Shown here: positions 10,747 through 22,849 of the stretch, piece after piece
Layout of the letters: each line of letters opens with the position of its first letter
Numbering within the stretch: position 1 is the first letter of the stretch
DNA from: Pseudocercospora fijiensis CIRAD86
Taxonomy: Eukaryota; Ascomycota; Dothideomycetes; Mycosphaerellales; Mycosphaerellaceae
NCBI RefSeq assembly: GCF_000340215.1
Contig: NW_006921533.1
Span: 3,584,273 to 3,648,272 of the forward strand
Length of the DNA stretch: 64,000 bases
Reading direction: 5' to 3'
Position numbers and translations under genes: made by a program
The notes under the pieces: model-generated
What the model saw: the letters and a program-made list of their open reading frames with translations, nothing else
The model's database searches: none
Told to the model about the DNA's origin: nothing

Positions 10747-13700
10747 TCAACGCGGAGGCCCTGAGGCCGGGTATCCAGAAGTTGTACTCGCAGCAGCAGA
10801 AGTAATGGTAGTCTGTGGGGCACTGGTCACTGAGCGGGAGGTCGGGGGGTTCCTGGCACCTTCAGCCGGCGTAAGAGAGCCCTTTCCGCCACCCATGCCG
10901 CCGTCGGCACGGGCGTCGTACTTGGGAGTCACGTCGCCGTTGGTTCCTGAGGGGCCCACCGAGGTACCGCTGCTGTTGACCATACCCAGACCGGGTATCA
11001 TTGGAGTGTTAAGAGAACTCGTAGAAGCGTTACCATTAGCACCAAAAGGGAACTTGTTCTCGAACGGCCCAGAAAGTGAGTTCGAGGACGTGTTCGGGCG
11101 TGAGCCGCCGCCGAACGAGCCCCAGCTGTTAGCGTGACCATGGCCATTCTGTTGGTCATGCTCCAGATCGATGCCAGAATCGTTCCAGGGGTTGCGGTAG
11201 CCCGAGTCACGCGATTCCATGCTGACTAGAGATGCCCTGGAGGCATTGTTTGATGCCTGCATGAACATGGATGCAGGCGAGTTAGAGCCAGTCTTTCTGC
11301 GGCGCTCGATGAAGGAGGTAAAGGAAGACATGCTGCCCGGTTTCCTGAGCTTGTCGAAGATGGAACGTGTCGTGCTCTCATCCCCTCCAAATGTCGCGCG
11401 GGTGGGTGACTCAGTTGACACTGGAGGCTCGGCACGCTGCAGAAGTTTAGACTCGAAGTAGAGCATATTGTCTTCGAAAGAGTCAGACTTCGGGCGAGGA
11501 ATTGCGCCTTTGACCACATTCTGGTCTAGGCCGCGCGAGATAAATGGCAGCAGCAGGAAGTCAATAGCATCCTTGAGCCCACCAGCATTGTTGCGAGTGT
11601 AGCTGAGGACCAGTCTTTCCACAGTGACCTCGTCCTCGCCTTGCTTCTCTTTCTTCGGCTCATTGGCCGTGACCTCGACCACATACTGATCCTTGAGCTT
11701 TTGGGCGGTGTCCTTGCGGAATTCAGGCGAAGTAAGGAAGTTTCGTAGGCTTTCAGACGACGGGAATTCGATTTCGTGGGTTTCCGGTACCATGCCCTGA
11801 TCAAGAGATTAATTTCTGACGCGTTCAAGGGTAGCGAGATACTGACCAAAAATTCGTCAACAGCCTGAGGCACCTGATACTCAGGTCCAGAGACTGTGAT
11901 AATATCGCTGGCTTGTTCAGTACCAGGGAACGTGATCTTGCAATTCCATTTCTTCTCAAGATCTTCAATCTCTGGCATTCGAGCAATCAGCTCGCGATGG
12001 TAGAGGCGATCAACGGGCACGTGCTCAGAGACAAACTCGGCATCGACCTTTTCAACCATGTCCATGATCTCTTGCTTGACAAGCTCGAGATTGTCGGCGT
12101 TTCTAGCCGGCGTTCGACAAATCACGTTGTCGACCTTGATATCATCGTCATCTTTGCCGATTCCGCCCCGATCCATGGCGTTGCTGAATTTGACGAAGAC
12201 CGAGTACTTCTTCATAATGCGCTGAATATGCTGCCCACCAATACCAATGATCCGCTTGTGATATTGATCAGGGACGTGGAAGGAGATGGAAGCCGGCATC
12301 TCAAGCTCGACAAGGTCCAGTCCGTTCTTTGTCGCTTCATACTGTGCCCCGCGGACGTCAATGTAGAAGTTGTACTCGTTGAACCCGTCAAAGACAATCT
12401 GAACATTGCTCTGGCTCATGATTTTATTGATCTTGCCATTCTTCTTTCCGCTCACGAATTCTTTGTGCTCATTGGCCAGTTCGACCTTTACACGCAAGGT
12501 GGATTGCGCCTTCTTCACGAAGGGTAAAGTGTTGATGATAGACATGGCCGCTTTGACCGAATCATCGCTACCGTTGATGTGGAAGTTCAGCTTTTCGAAC
12601 GTGATCTCAGCGCCTGAGTTGATACATATGTCTGGGAGCATGGCACGGATGTCGGAGGGCGTTGGCTGTCGTTGAGATGGGTCTGGATGCGTCACCCACC
12701 AAGATGCGCTGTAGAATTGACCAGCCAGGCCCATGATCTCTCTGACAGTCCGTTCGACATTGAGGATGTCGGTGGCTTGAACGCGTAGAATTCCGCTGTG
12801 GTTTCCAAGTGGTGGCAGTAGGACGTAAGAGCCATTGGCCTCGATGATCCTGCGAATCTTGTCCAGTCTCTCGAGCAGAATATAGTCCACCTTGCTGGTT
12901 GTAATCTGCACATCTTTCACAAAGGTCTTTGTACCCATCACGAGGTCGTGAAGCCTCTTCTTAGCCTGCAGAATGCTATCCATGTTTTCGCCAGTGATGA
13001 TGATGTCGTCTCTACTTCGCAGCGGCACTGAACCAGGTGGCGTGTAACCGAACACGGTCGGGAACATGGGAGGGAAGTATATGGCTGTGCCCGTTGCCGA
13101 CTCAATCAGCTTGATGTTCCTCCTGTGTCGGCCACTGATCAGATTGTGCAAAGAAAGCTCAAGTCGGATGGTATCGACCTGGCGCTGAAGTATTTGGTCG
13201 ATCATGATTAGAAGTCTGGTTTTCGCATTCTCAGAGCTTTCGCAGTCGCCATAGACATGTATACGAAGTCTGTTGTCCATACTCTTTTCCATGCCTCCGG
13301 TAAAGCTGACCGAGTCCGAGTCCTTCCGCTTGGCTTTGGACTCGAGAAGGAATATGTCGGCTTTGGTCTGGTTGGCAATCTCGTCCATATGCTCCAGGAT
13401 ATCAAGTCTGGCACCATCCTGGTTCTTTGGGAAGACAGTCTCGCGGTCGATATCGATGGTCTCGCATCGCTGTGGGAGATGTCAGCCGCACAGATAAAGT
13501 ATACAATCTCAATATTCTCACCAGTGTAATGGGTGTCTCATTCAAAACCTTTGCCCGCATCTTGTGCACGACTTCCGCGTCGCCCGATATGCACACATTT
13601 GTGACCAATGCAGTCAGTGGTCCACGCTGCATGCCGGGGATGGGCTTCGGCTTGGACGACGTGACGGTAGCGTAGATGCGCTCCCCAGAGCCTTCGCTCA

Positions 13701-14052
13701 GCTGCTTGCAGAGACTCCGGAGATTCTCAACATTACGCGTATGGACAGGCAAGGCGTGGTTCGGCATATCTGCAGCGGCGTCTTCCGCGTGAATCCATTT
13801 TTGATATGCTCCGGCGCTGCTGTACAAGATGTCGTCCTTGTCCGGGCCGGGGAGGTTCGAGTTGAAGGGCACGTTGAAGCTCAGGTTGACCATATGGCCG
13901 CTGATAGCTGGGTTGGGGGACATGGCTGCTCCGGCAGGCCGCCTGTTGGGCGGGTTGAGCCCGGGCTCTTGGTGTCTGCCGAATGCCATCGGCGTCATGG
14001 CCTTCTCCCAACCATTTCTCGCATGGCCTGTGAAGTTGGAGATCTTATGCAT
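10747..14052 (-). CDS. Multi-KH-domain RNA-binding protein (vigilin/Bicaudal-C-like)
   Basis: Three exons: 14052-13522, 13469-11847 and 11796-10747. The introns are 52 bp (GTGAGA...CACAG) and 50 bp (GTCAGT...ATCAG), both phase 0, and joining restores one frame of 1,067 residues. Start at the ATG at 14052 with A at -3. Several KH units are visible: GRHRRNIKLIESATG, RLDKIRRIIEANGSY, GKKNGKINKIMSQ, the classical GIGGQHIQRIMKKY, and a late LEKKWNCKITFPG. GxxG loops vary, so some KH units are probably structural only. The C-terminal 250 residues are Ser/Gly/Asn-rich and disordered. Proteins of this type bind mRNA in the cytoplasm. I cannot decide between a Scp160/vigilin and a Bicaudal-C relationship by eye. 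Confidence 0.83.
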
Positions 14053-15038
14053 GCTCAAGGCTCATGCGGCGGTGTCGGGGTCGGTGTCGGGGCGAAGGGG
14101 GAAGTGTGAGCGATAGGCTGGGCAGGGCTAGGGCTCTGGGGGAGCAATGTCGAGGCGTTGAAAATGGTATAGCTAAGACAGACGGGACGGGAAGAAGGGA
14201 ATCCACGAACGAAGTGAGGACGGCAAGAAACAAATACGCGAAACGCTGCTGTCCCTTCAAGAGAGAGCATCCATAGTCGTTGGTGATGGTGGGCAGTCGA
14301 GGTGTGGTGTCGGCGAGTTGTGTGAAGGAAGCAGAGAAGAGGAGTACCGTTGCCCGCACGTGATCAACAAGTAACAAGGAGCCAAGGAGCCTGAAGCTTG
14401 GAGAATCAAGCTGGGGGCAAACTTCAAAGGCCTGAGGCTCGCATGCAAGTATCTCGATCGGGGATGTAACAGGTGGCGCCGGTATCGAATGCACCTTTCT
14501 CCTGTATCTACTGTATATGCCATGACATACCATATGCCGATCTCTGCCACACCGTTTCTGTGTACAGCTTCGTCGAGATTCGAGAGCTTTGCGGGAGCGC
14601 ACTCCGAGGCATGTGCAGTACGTGATACGCCGAGCGTGCACTGGCGCTGGCGTCTAGACTCTGACCGTATGGTCCGAGCATATGTCCGCAAATAACCCCA
14701 TAGCTATGTATACTCGTTCCTTTGCACGCCCACTGCATTCGTAATTTTCATGATGCGAGGCTACACTGTATGCAGCACTTGGTTCTGGGCAGGTGTAAGA
14801 TAAGTATTGCATGATAGCTCCAATAATGTCATGCGAACAGCTTTCAACGACTATGTCTTTCGAACATGGCTGCCCTGCTCCTGCCAGATACGCACTACAA
14901 TTCCATACAGAACCACAAGATGCCCAGCTAATCCAATCAAAGCTCCACCATGCCAAGTTGCCGACCATTTGTTTCCACTTTGCAAGCCTCGCCACGCTCA
15001 AATTCCATATTCCAACAAAAGAAAGCTGCCGATTACTG
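14053..15038. promoter_or_regulatory. Leader and promoter region of the KH-domain gene
   Basis: 986 bp between two minus-strand genes. The part next to the KH start is strongly pyrimidine-rich on the minus strand (about 14,060-14,160), a common feature of fungal 5' leaders and promoters. The rest is ordinary, with a frame open on the minus strand (14,045-14,641) that probably reflects the leader rather than a gene. No RNA gene recognised. Confidence 0.45.
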
Positions 15039-17642
15039 CTATCTATACTCGGGAGCTGGAGCCTGTCGTACCTCACTCGGGTAGATAGGCCGACCATACT
15101 GGTCAACATATTGCACAGCTTGTAGTGCAGGCGCGTAGCTCGATGTGCGCGCTTGCTCGTAGCCTGGCATTGCGCTCATGGCGCGAGTAGGAGGTGGGGC
15201 CTCTTGACGGATGTACTGTACAGGCGCAACGCTAGCTTGCCTGTCGTAAGCTTGCTGCGCTGGTGGCGCCTCTGGGCGAACACTGTAGCTACGGGCTGGC
15301 GGAGCATAGACCGGGGACGTCTGCTCACGGGCTGGTGGAGCTGGTGGAGGAGCCATGTCGTATCGAGATGTCGGTGCTGCTTGATAGAGTGGAGATGTAG
15401 GCGCTTCCATATACCGGACTTCAGCACGTGTGCCATACTGCTGAACAGGATAGCCATTAGCGTCAACGTATCTGACTGTCTGCTCGTCTGGGTACTGTCT
15501 ACGAGGTGGCGGCGGAGCCATCCTAGCATCCGCTTGCTCATATATAGCCGCCTGGTTACTTGATCCGTATGCTCTAGCCATGCGACTGGGAGCCCGTTCA
15601 TAACCAGGCTCTGGCGCTCGGCGATCAACAGGGGCACCGGATGGCCCTGGCTCGGGGTCTGCTGCGTAGTATCGATTCCCGTACTGATCGACCACGATGC
15701 GACGTGGCAAAGCTGCAGGTGGTGGCATCGAAACTGGACTCAGCGCTCGGGCACTGTATGGATCGTGGTACTCTTGCAATCTTGGAGGTGATCGCTCGCG
15801 CACATAAGCCACAGCTTCTCCTGGCTGCTCGTAGTATCGAACTTGCTGTGTCTCTGGTGGCGGCGCTGTCATGCGCGGATCGGCATAAGATGCAGGAATG
15901 GTACGCTGCGGAGCAGGTGAGTATGCTCGAGGACCTGGAGAAGCAGGACGCCGAGCATGGTGCAGGCTGGCAACACGTCTAAGGTCCTGATTGTCTTTTT
16001 GCGCGGGTCGATAGCCACCGGGTGAAGCAATCCTGGCCACTGCCGGAGATGTTGGCGGAGCATACCCATAGCCAAGGCCAGATGGGCGAGGCGCCTCTTG
16101 CACATACTGCACATGTTGTGGAGCATATGTAGGAGTGGCTAAATCAATCTCGACCGGTCTATAGTGCGCGGGCCGTTGTGCGTACTGCGGTGCCTCTGCT
16201 ATTGTTGCATCGAACGGAGGCGGCGAGATTGGCTCGTCCTTGATGTGAGGTACTTGCTGGTATGCTGCGTCCTGCGTGCCGTTCTGCTTGTCCCTCTTCC
16301 GCTTATTACGCGCAGCTGGCTCCGGCTGGTTGTCTCTCTTGCGCTTCTTATTTCGCTTCTTCTTGCCATTCACGCCGGCTCCATTAGCTGGCGATGCGGT
16401 GCTCACACGCGATGGGCCAACATGACGAGGCTTGACCATTTCTGGGCGGCCATTGACGAGCTCGAGCTCAAGATTTGGTCCCTTCGCGGTCGCAAGCGGA
16501 GACACGCGATTTGGTTGCGGGGCAGCAATATGCGTCAGGTGATTTCGAATGACCGGCACTGGTTGCGTAGGCTGCTGATAGTATGGTGTGGGCACCTTGC
16601 TTTCCTGGGTGATCTCGCCGGGCTCATAGTCCTCGTCATCATCCTCGGGCGTGATTTGTCCTTCTTCTGGACCGCCGATATCGTCACCATAGCCGCCAAA
16701 GGCAGCAGGATCTGGAGGCTCATACTCATCGTCATCCTCGTCGTCTTCGACTTCGTATGCGGGCTCTGGTCGCGTGGCATAGACATGAGGTCGATCCTTT
16801 GAGCTCTGCGAGAGCGCGTCACGAGCCATGGCAGGTTGCTTTCCAGCGGCTTTGGTAGAGAAGGACGGGTTTGAGCCGTCGTAGTCCGCCATGAATGAGG
16901 CGCCTACCCCGCGGTCAGAACCCTTACTTGCACTGTCAGGAGAGGACCAGTCACTTTGGACTTGGCTTGAATAGTAGTCGTTCTCGTCGAACGACGTGTC
17001 GCTGCCAGCTTTCTCGACTGGCTTCAAGCCCGAGACGTGAGTCTCACGCCCAAGAGATCCCATGTATATCGATTCGACGTTCAACATCGAAGGAGCATCA
17101 GCGCCTTGATCTTTGTCACGCGCAGTGTGCTTGCGCTGCTCGAATTGAGCCTGCAGGTCGCGCTCGATGCGCTGACGCTTCAGCTGACCTTCTGCTCTTA
17201 CAAGACTATCCGACTTCTCCAAGAAGATCGGGTCTAGGCCGCTAGAGGACGGCTTCAATGCCGGCGGCTGCACGGTGTTGCTGCTGCTCACAAACAACTG
17301 CTGCGGCGTCTGCAGTCCTGGCAGACGCGGGAAGGTAGGCACTGTAGCTGTAGATGTTGAAAATGGCTGCGCGTGGTTAGTGGCAGCATTCGCGTTAAAT
17401 GCCGCGCCATTTGCGAGCGTGCTTGAGCTCGCAATAGTTCGTTCTGCGACCACAGCAGGAGCATAGAGTCCTGCCAATGTGGCCTTGAGTTGCTCGATCG
17501 CGGCAGGCGGCAGCTTGAGCGTCGGATGTCTGTCATGCAGGACATCATCCTGAAGACGCAACAACGTTGTGTACAGCTGCTCTTCCTCTGCCGGCGTTGG
17601 CGTGACAGTGCCGTTCACATGCGCGCCGACATGGAGCGCCAT
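15039..17642 (-). CDS. Low-complexity protein with acidic tracts and a basic nuclear-signal cluster, function unknown
   Basis: Single exon, 867 residues from the ATG at 17642. The frame continues upstream to 18023 but that part reads like leader, and the gene diverges from the nucleotidase at 18097. I do not recognise a catalytic domain. The N-terminal about 80 residues look folded (EEEQLYTTLLRLQDDVLHD, then a helix ending TLAGLYAP). The middle holds acidic runs (EVEDDEDDDEYEPPDP and EDDDEDYEPGEI), followed by a dense basic cluster KKKRNKKRKRD and a second RNKRKRDK, which suggests nuclear localisation. The last 300 residues are rich in Pro, Tyr, Ala and Arg with repeated PPP and RSP-type motifs. 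A role in RNA or chromatin biology is possible but only inferred from composition. Confidence 0.75.
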   Translation of the reverse strand: MALHVGAHVNGTVTPTPAEEEQLYTTLLRLQDDVLHDRHPTLKLPPAAIEQLKATLAGLYAPAVVAERTIASSSTLANGAAFNANAATNHAQPFSTSTATVPTFPRLPGLQTPQQLFVSSSNTVQPPALKPSSSGLDPIFLEKSDSLVRAEGQLKRQRIERDLQAQFEQRKHTARDKDQGADAPSMLNVESIYMGSLGRETHVSGLKPVEKAGSDTSFDENDYYSSQVQSDWSSPDSASKGSDRGVGASFMADYDGSNPSFSTKAAGKQPAMARDALSQSSKDRPHVYATRPEPAYEVEDDEDDDEYEPPDPAAFGGYGDDIGGPEEGQITPEDDDEDYEPGEITQESKVPTPYYQQPTQPVPVIRNHLTHIAAPQPNRVSPLATAKGPNLELELVNGRPEMVKPRHVGPSRVSTASPANGAGVNGKKKRNKKRKRDNQPEPAARNKRKRDKQNGTQDAAYQQVPHIKDEPISPPPFDATIAEAPQYAQRPAHYRPVEIDLATPTYAPQHVQYVQEAPRPSGLGYGYAPPTSPAVARIASPGGYRPAQKDNQDLRRVASLHHARRPASPGPRAYSPAPQRTIPASYADPRMTAPPPETQQVRYYEQPGEAVAYVRERSPPRLQEYHDPYSARALSPVSMPPPAALPRRIVVDQYGNRYYAADPEPGPSGAPVDRRAPEPGYERAPSRMARAYGSSNQAAIYEQADARMAPPPPRRQYPDEQTVRYVDANGYPVQQYGTRAEVRYMEAPTSPLYQAAPTSRYDMAPPPAPPAREQTSPVYAPPARSYSVRPEAPPAQQAYDRQASVAPVQYIRQEAPPPTRAMSAMPGYEQARTSSYAPALQAVQYVDQYGRPIYPSEVRQAPAPEYR

Positions 17643-18096
17643 TGCGCCGTTCTGCTCCGGGAGACACTCGAGTCTACAGTTCGTATGCGTACATCGACTG
17701 TCATGCTCTTCAAGGTGAATGATGGCGTATTTGAGCGAATGGGTGACGGACAAGAACTTCAACGCGACTCGCGATAGGAGCGTTGCGCAAACAGGCCACG
17801 ACGTGCTGTGGGTTGGTAGAGCCGTGTGTGAGAGGAAGAAGTCGAAGTCCAGGGGGACTCGGATTTGGCGTGGGAAAAAGTGCGTCCGTGCACACAAGTC
17901 GATGGAGAATGTGACACCCTCAATGACTCTTTCTTCTTTGCGTTCTTCGCTGCTGCTGCAAACATTCCTTCCTCTCTTCACTGCTAAATTAAGATATTCT
18001 CGCCTTACACGAACTGTCACCACTACTACGAAGCACTTTCGGTCTCGAACTCACACATACAGCAAACCTCTTCAATCATTGCACTAGCGCATCAAC
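17643..18096. promoter_or_regulatory. Bidirectional promoter region
   Basis: 454 bp between the divergent starts of the low-complexity protein gene and the nucleotidase gene. Frames from both genes extend partly into it. A CT-rich stretch (about 17,920-18,000) lies upstream of the nucleotidase start. No specific regulatory motif was recognised. Confidence 0.45.
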
Positions 18097-18813
18097 ATGA
18101 CGGGGAACGGAGAGGCGAATGGCGTTGCACCAGATAATCGCAATGTGTTCTTCTTCGACATAGACAACTGCTTGTACCCTAAATCGTACAAGATCCACGA
18201 CCACATGTCTGTTTTGATCGACGACTACTTCCAGACACATCTAGGACTATCCAGAGAAGACGCAACAATGCTGCATCAGCGGTATTACAAAGACTACGGA
18301 CTTGCTATCGAAGGTTTGGTGCGGCATCACAAAGTCGACCCGTTAGAATACAACGACAAAGTTGACGACGCTTTACCTCTGGACGACATCATCAAGCCAA
18401 ACCCAAAACTACGGAAATTGCTTGAAGATCTGGATCGCAAGAACTTCAAGCCGTGGCTCTTCACCAATGCGTACATCAATCATGCAAAGCGAGTCATTCG
18501 GCTGCTTGGAATCGAAGACTTGTTCGAAGGCGTGACCTATTGCGACTACGCAGCACCGACACTGCTCTGCAAACCAGATCCTGATATGTTCGCGAAAGCG
18601 ATGAGAGAAGCCGGGATCTCAGATGTCGGCAGATGTTATTACGTGGACGATTCGGCTTTGAACTGCATAGGTGGGAAAGCGTACGGATGGAAGAACACCG
18701 TGCATCTTGTGGAGCCAGAGTCCAAGGCGCCTCCTGAGCCTGCCTGCGACCATCAGATATCGAATCTGGAAGAATTGAGAACCATTTTCCCGCAAGCCTT
18801 CAAATCAGCATGA
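18097..18813 (+). CDS. HAD-family pyrimidine 5'-nucleotidase, Sdt1/Phm8-like
   Basis: Single exon, 238 residues, cytosolic. The haloacid dehalogenase motifs are all visible: motif I FFFDIDNCLYP with nucleophile Asp21 and Asp23, motif II WLFTNA, the motif III Lys in CKPDPDMF, and motif IV YYVDDSALN. The helical cap between motifs I and II includes YYKDYGLAIEGL, characteristic of the Sdt1/Phm8 group. Yeast members dephosphorylate pyrimidine nucleotides, and Phm8 acts on nucleoside monophosphates and lysophosphatidate during starvation. The length matches the family core without the N-terminal extension seen in some relatives. The ATG at 18097 has A at -3 (aacATG). Confidence 0.9.
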   Translation: MTGNGEANGVAPDNRNVFFFDIDNCLYPKSYKIHDHMSVLIDDYFQTHLGLSREDATMLHQRYYKDYGLAIEGLVRHHKVDPLEYNDKVDDALPLDDIIKPNPKLRKLLEDLDRKNFKPWLFTNAYINHAKRVIRLLGIEDLFEGVTYCDYAAPTLLCKPDPDMFAKAMREAGISDVGRCYYVDDSALNCIGGKAYGWKNTVHLVEPESKAPPEPACDHQISNLEELRTIFPQAFKSA

Positions 18814-18998
18814 CTGGTCATCGGGAATGACAGGCGGAGCCGCTCTTCATCACAGAGTGCGGTCCAGCGCAGGCCTTCTCAACGATGTCCTCGAACGCGC
18901 AAATGCGCTACTTCGCAACGAGCTCATCATGCCAGAGACATGCTATGATGTTTCGAAAAAGTGATTCAGTCGCAGCAGCCTCAAAGGGCTATCGGCTA

Positions 18999-19225
18999 TC
19001 CCCTGTGAAAACTCGTCGCCATCCGGCGTTCGTCGGCAAAACAGGCATTAACCCCTACCGCTCCACCACGGCTGAATCCGAGACCCAATCGGACAGTATC
19101 GCTGTTCGAGTAGTGATGCAGGTTTGTATAGAGCCACACCAGATTTATCATAGAAAGTGGAACCTAACAAGGGGACTGCCAGGGTGGGTGTTCGACGGAC
19201 TTAACCACGGACTTCGTTAAGGGGA
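18999..19225. mobile_element. Short TIR element, copy A (MITE-like, TA target)
   Basis: 227 bp bounded by TCCCCT and AGGGGA. TA precedes the left end (18,997-18,998) and TG follows the right end, consistent with a TA target duplication that lost one base. The outer about 44 bp on the left and about 30 bp on the right match copy B at 29,143, while the interior does not. It contains no domain. The right end carries a direct repeat of ACGGACTT. CpA is present, so it is not RIP-mutated. Family is unassigned; the TA target would fit a Tc1/mariner-type relative. Confidence 0.75.
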
Positions 19226-19355
19226 TGCTCTGTTACCGATGCGCCGAGAAAACTTCGGCAGTATCAAGATTTGGGAGACTCAGGGAACACCCTGCTACGA
19301 CTGGACAGCAAACCGCTTCCACATAGCTGGCGCGATACGTCCTTACACCCAATAA

Positions 19356-19401
19356 GGCCCTAACCGGTTGCTAGCGATTATAGCATAATCTCATAGATTA
19401 T
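19356..19401 (+). repeat. Harbinger left terminal inverted repeat
   Basis: 46 bp matching the reverse complement of 22,850-22,895 except at positions 17 and 37, where this copy has T in a TpA and the other has C in a CpA. Confidence 0.93.
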
Positions 19402-19799
19402 GGCCTATAGATTATAACAATCCACGAAAGCTATTGTTATCTAGTTGTAATCGATTATCCTCTTTTAGATTACTCGCTATCCTCGTAATCTCGCTATATT
19501 ATTGCTATATACAGTATAATCGGCAAAACTAGGTCTAGAGGTAGTTTTGCAGCTATCCGTGCGCTAGATTAGACTTCTACTTAGCGTACTAGTATCTACC
19601 TCTTTATAACCGTAGAATTCGGTAGTATAGCGATTTTAGAGGTATAGGAGGTATAGCGACGACGATAGACGAGTAAACGACCGTATTGCTAGCGCTAACC
19701 GCTCTTAGCGCAATAGTACCGCTGTTCTTCCTTTAGGAAGTACTACGATTCCGTAGGTAGCGCGCCTATCGACTAAGCGGCTGTATATCGACCTAAATT

Positions 19800-20720
19800 A
19801 AGCGCAATAAGTTTAAGAAGGAGACGTTTCGAATACTATATAGACCGAAGCGCTATTGCTACGATCGGACGCGGTTAAAGCAGCCGGTACTATTATCGTT
19901 TATCGAGGAATTAAAGAGGTACGGATTAGAAGGTAAGAAGTATTCGGCGGAAGCGAGGGTATATATGTTTCTCGTATATATTAGGCATAATAGCACCTGC
20001 TTAGAGTTAGCGACTAAGTTTAGTATATCGCGAGATATACCGTATAAGATAATACCGGAGGTGTCTAAGTGTATATATCGAATAGCAAAGGACTAGATTA
20101 AATTGCCGGAGCCGAAGGATAGCGATATTCTACTATAGGCGGAAGGCGCTAGCAATAGTATATTCTAGCTATATTTTAAGGGCTATATAGGAGCCATTAA
20201 CGGCACGTTGTTAATTGCTAATCTACCGAAGATTGATTAAAATCTATAGCGGTATCGGAAGGGCTATATCGCTTAGAATGTAATAGCTGCGTACGACTTA
20301 AACTTGCGCTTCCTGTTTATAATGCCCGGTTACGAGGGATTAGCGACCGATAGCATAGTACTAAGGAAGGCCTATACTAGTAGATTTAACGTACCTAATA
20401 GATACTTCTATCTCGCCGACGGTAGTTATTCCTTTAAAGATCTACGCCTTCTCGTACTATACTAGAAGACAAGATATTACCTTTGTAAACAAGGCGAGGT
20501 AGAGGCTAGGCCCGAGAATTATAAGGAGATATTCAACCTCCGCTACGCTTAGCTTCGTAACTATATCGAGAGGGTATTTAGTGTAATAAACCGGCGATTT
20601 AGGATTATTAAGGAAGGCCTAAGTACATAGTTAATCGCTTAGCAAAGTCGCTTTGTTATTGCCTATACTATTATCTATAACTTTATCCTCTCTAACAGTC
20701 GATAACCGCTATCGAGTAAG
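19800..20720 (+). pseudogene. Harbinger (HARBI1-like) DDE transposase remnant
   Basis: Read across in-frame stops this stretch gives a HARBI1-type transposase. GAINGT near 20,193-20,207 corresponds to the family's G-A-x-D-G-T, with the first catalytic Asp codon GAC now AAC, a TpG to TpA change. FLFIMPGYEGLATDSIVL and YLADGSYSF follow, the latter holding the second Asp, and YIERVFSVINRRFRI holds the catalytic Glu region. Stops replace Gln and Trp codons. It cannot encode an active enzyme as it stands. Confidence 0.88.
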
Positions 20721-22029
20721 CCTAATTTAAATCCGACTAATACTAAATTAGATACCGAAAGGGAGGCGGATACTACGGCGGAGGTTTATAAGGATAATAG
20801 GCGCTACGCTAAAGCGACTAACAATAAATGTTACGCGGATTATCGTAATAGAATAGGGAAATAGATATATACTAAGTACGACGCATACTAGTCGAAGAAG
20901 GGCCTCGATATAAGGGCGCAAAAGCGAGAGGTACTAGATAGAGTGCAGCGAAGGATATAGGAAGGTCGTCGAATATAGAGGCAAACAGCGGAGAGCTAGT
21001 TTTAGTAAGGAACTTAGTAAGGAAGCTGTTTCTGAGTTTTAATAGTTATATTCGCGCTTCTTACGTACTATCCTCGTCCTCTAGTCGAAATTCTCGTAGG
21101 CCTAAAATTGCAGGTCTTGGCATACTTTTATAATATTAGAGTTCGAGCTAATAGGATATAGTTTTTTTGTATATATAAGCAACGGCACGTAACCTAGATT
21201 TGCTAGTAAAAATTAACAATACCTCTATACAAATTAATAGTATAGACGTTAGCGTGTATTTGCAACGAAATTCCGTCCTAAGTATACGAATCTTCCTATT
21301 AAAGTATATAATTTAAGCGTAAATATAAACTTCTTCTACTACTTTAAACTATTCTTCTTTATAACAACCTATCGCCGATAACCTAATAGCACGTATCTAC
21401 TATCTAGCTGCATCTGCTATAGGTAGCTATTATGCGGATCGTTCGCCCTCCTTAAATCTACTAATATAGATAGGAAGTACTTCTCAAATTGCTGCTAGTT
21501 TATAGACAAAGCTACCTTAGCGTAGTCGTATTTACTATTCTTCTTCGCGACCTCGCGTATTAGTAATATACGACTACCGCTCGTTATCTCCTAATCCTTC
21601 TAAGTATTCTTATCGAGAAGGCGCTTAGTTACTATAGCGACGGCGGAGCTAACACTAGCAGTAGCCTTCTTATTAGTACGTTGCTGTTTAGCTAACTTCC
21701 TCGTAGTAGCACGTTCTTCTTTACTATCCTTAATAACCTCCGCCGCTATTAATAATAACGGCTCGAATGCCTTCCCTAGGGCCTTAGCAATACTAGCATT
21801 CTATATTGCTATATCCGCCTGCTTCTTATAGACACGATCGGCCTCCTTCTATATCTTCTTTTAGTGCCGCTCCTACGTTTTCGCCGCGTTTATAACTATT
21901 AGCTGTTCCGCCGTTAGCTGCTCGCTATTAACCGCCTCGCCTGTTACTTTAACCTCGTCTTCTTCCTCGTCTAAGCCGCTATCTACCTCGTCGTCCGCTA
22001 ATTTATCGTACGAAGCAACATAATCGCCT

Positions 22030-22450
22030 ATAGCTATATCCTAACCGACTAACTCGTCTATAAGCTCGTAGTATTCCGGCAATTCGTCGCGGAACGGAGT
22101 ATACCGTAGATTAGCTTTAAAGTAAGCGTCTTCTATATTACTCTTAGCGGTTAGTAGTATACTATTCTAACCGCTAACGTGCTTTAAATAGTATACCTAA
22201 TAGCTCCAGTCCTTCTTAATCGAGGCCTAGCGGTTCTTTAAAGCTAGGTCGTTGCGATTAATATTAAACCTCTTATTTATTAACGTTACTAGGTTACGTA
22301 GGTCTAGAATACGGAAGTTATTAGCATCGGTGCCTCTACTAACCTTCTTCAATTCAATTAATTGCTTAAGGAAGTATTCGGTCTATACCTATGTCTAGTA
22401 AACTAGCGCAGTCCGAGACTGCTTATTAGCCGATTAAGAGGCTATTAGAG
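22030..22450 (-). pseudogene. Myb/SANT-like DNA-binding protein remnant of the Harbinger element
   Basis: On the minus strand the conceptual reading includes EYFLKQLIELKKVSRGTDAN, then LVTLINKRFN, LALKNR-stop-ASIKKDWSY and YYLKHVSG. This is the layout of Myb/SANT-like domains that accompany Harbinger transposases, with stops at the expected Trp positions of the helices. An acidic segment (about 21,930-22,010) follows. The complementary position and opposite strand to the transposase are usual for the superfamily. Confidence 0.82.
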
Positions 22451-22849
22451 TCGCTATCGTAGCACGCTTCCGACGACTAGCCGCTAGAGTGCGTAATTTA
22501 TTATTATTAGGTAGTTAAGACACTATAGTTCGATTAACGTAGTTTGAGAGAGATTAGCTGCTAACTTCTATAGCTAAACTGCAGTAAAACCGTCTACTTT
22601 TAAGTATATATTCTCTCTCCGACCTCGTACGACGATCTCGTATACCGCCTCTACCTTATTATATACCGCCTTCTACCTACCTACTACTACAAGGCGCCTA
22701 TAGTTATTACAAGAGCCGTAGCGGCTATTATTAACTAAGCTAAGAGGCGGAAGGAAGCGGAGGTTAATAAAGTAGATACTGGACATCTGTTTCTAACCGC
22801 TTATAAGCGATTATAGCGGTCTATAATCCGAGGAGATTATAAGACTTCA

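Noticed and set aside
14045..14641. Minus-strand open frame of 198 codons upstream of the KH gene as a gene
   Set aside because: It overlaps the leader, has a pyrimidine-rich composition and no domain, and ends across the KH start codon in another frame.
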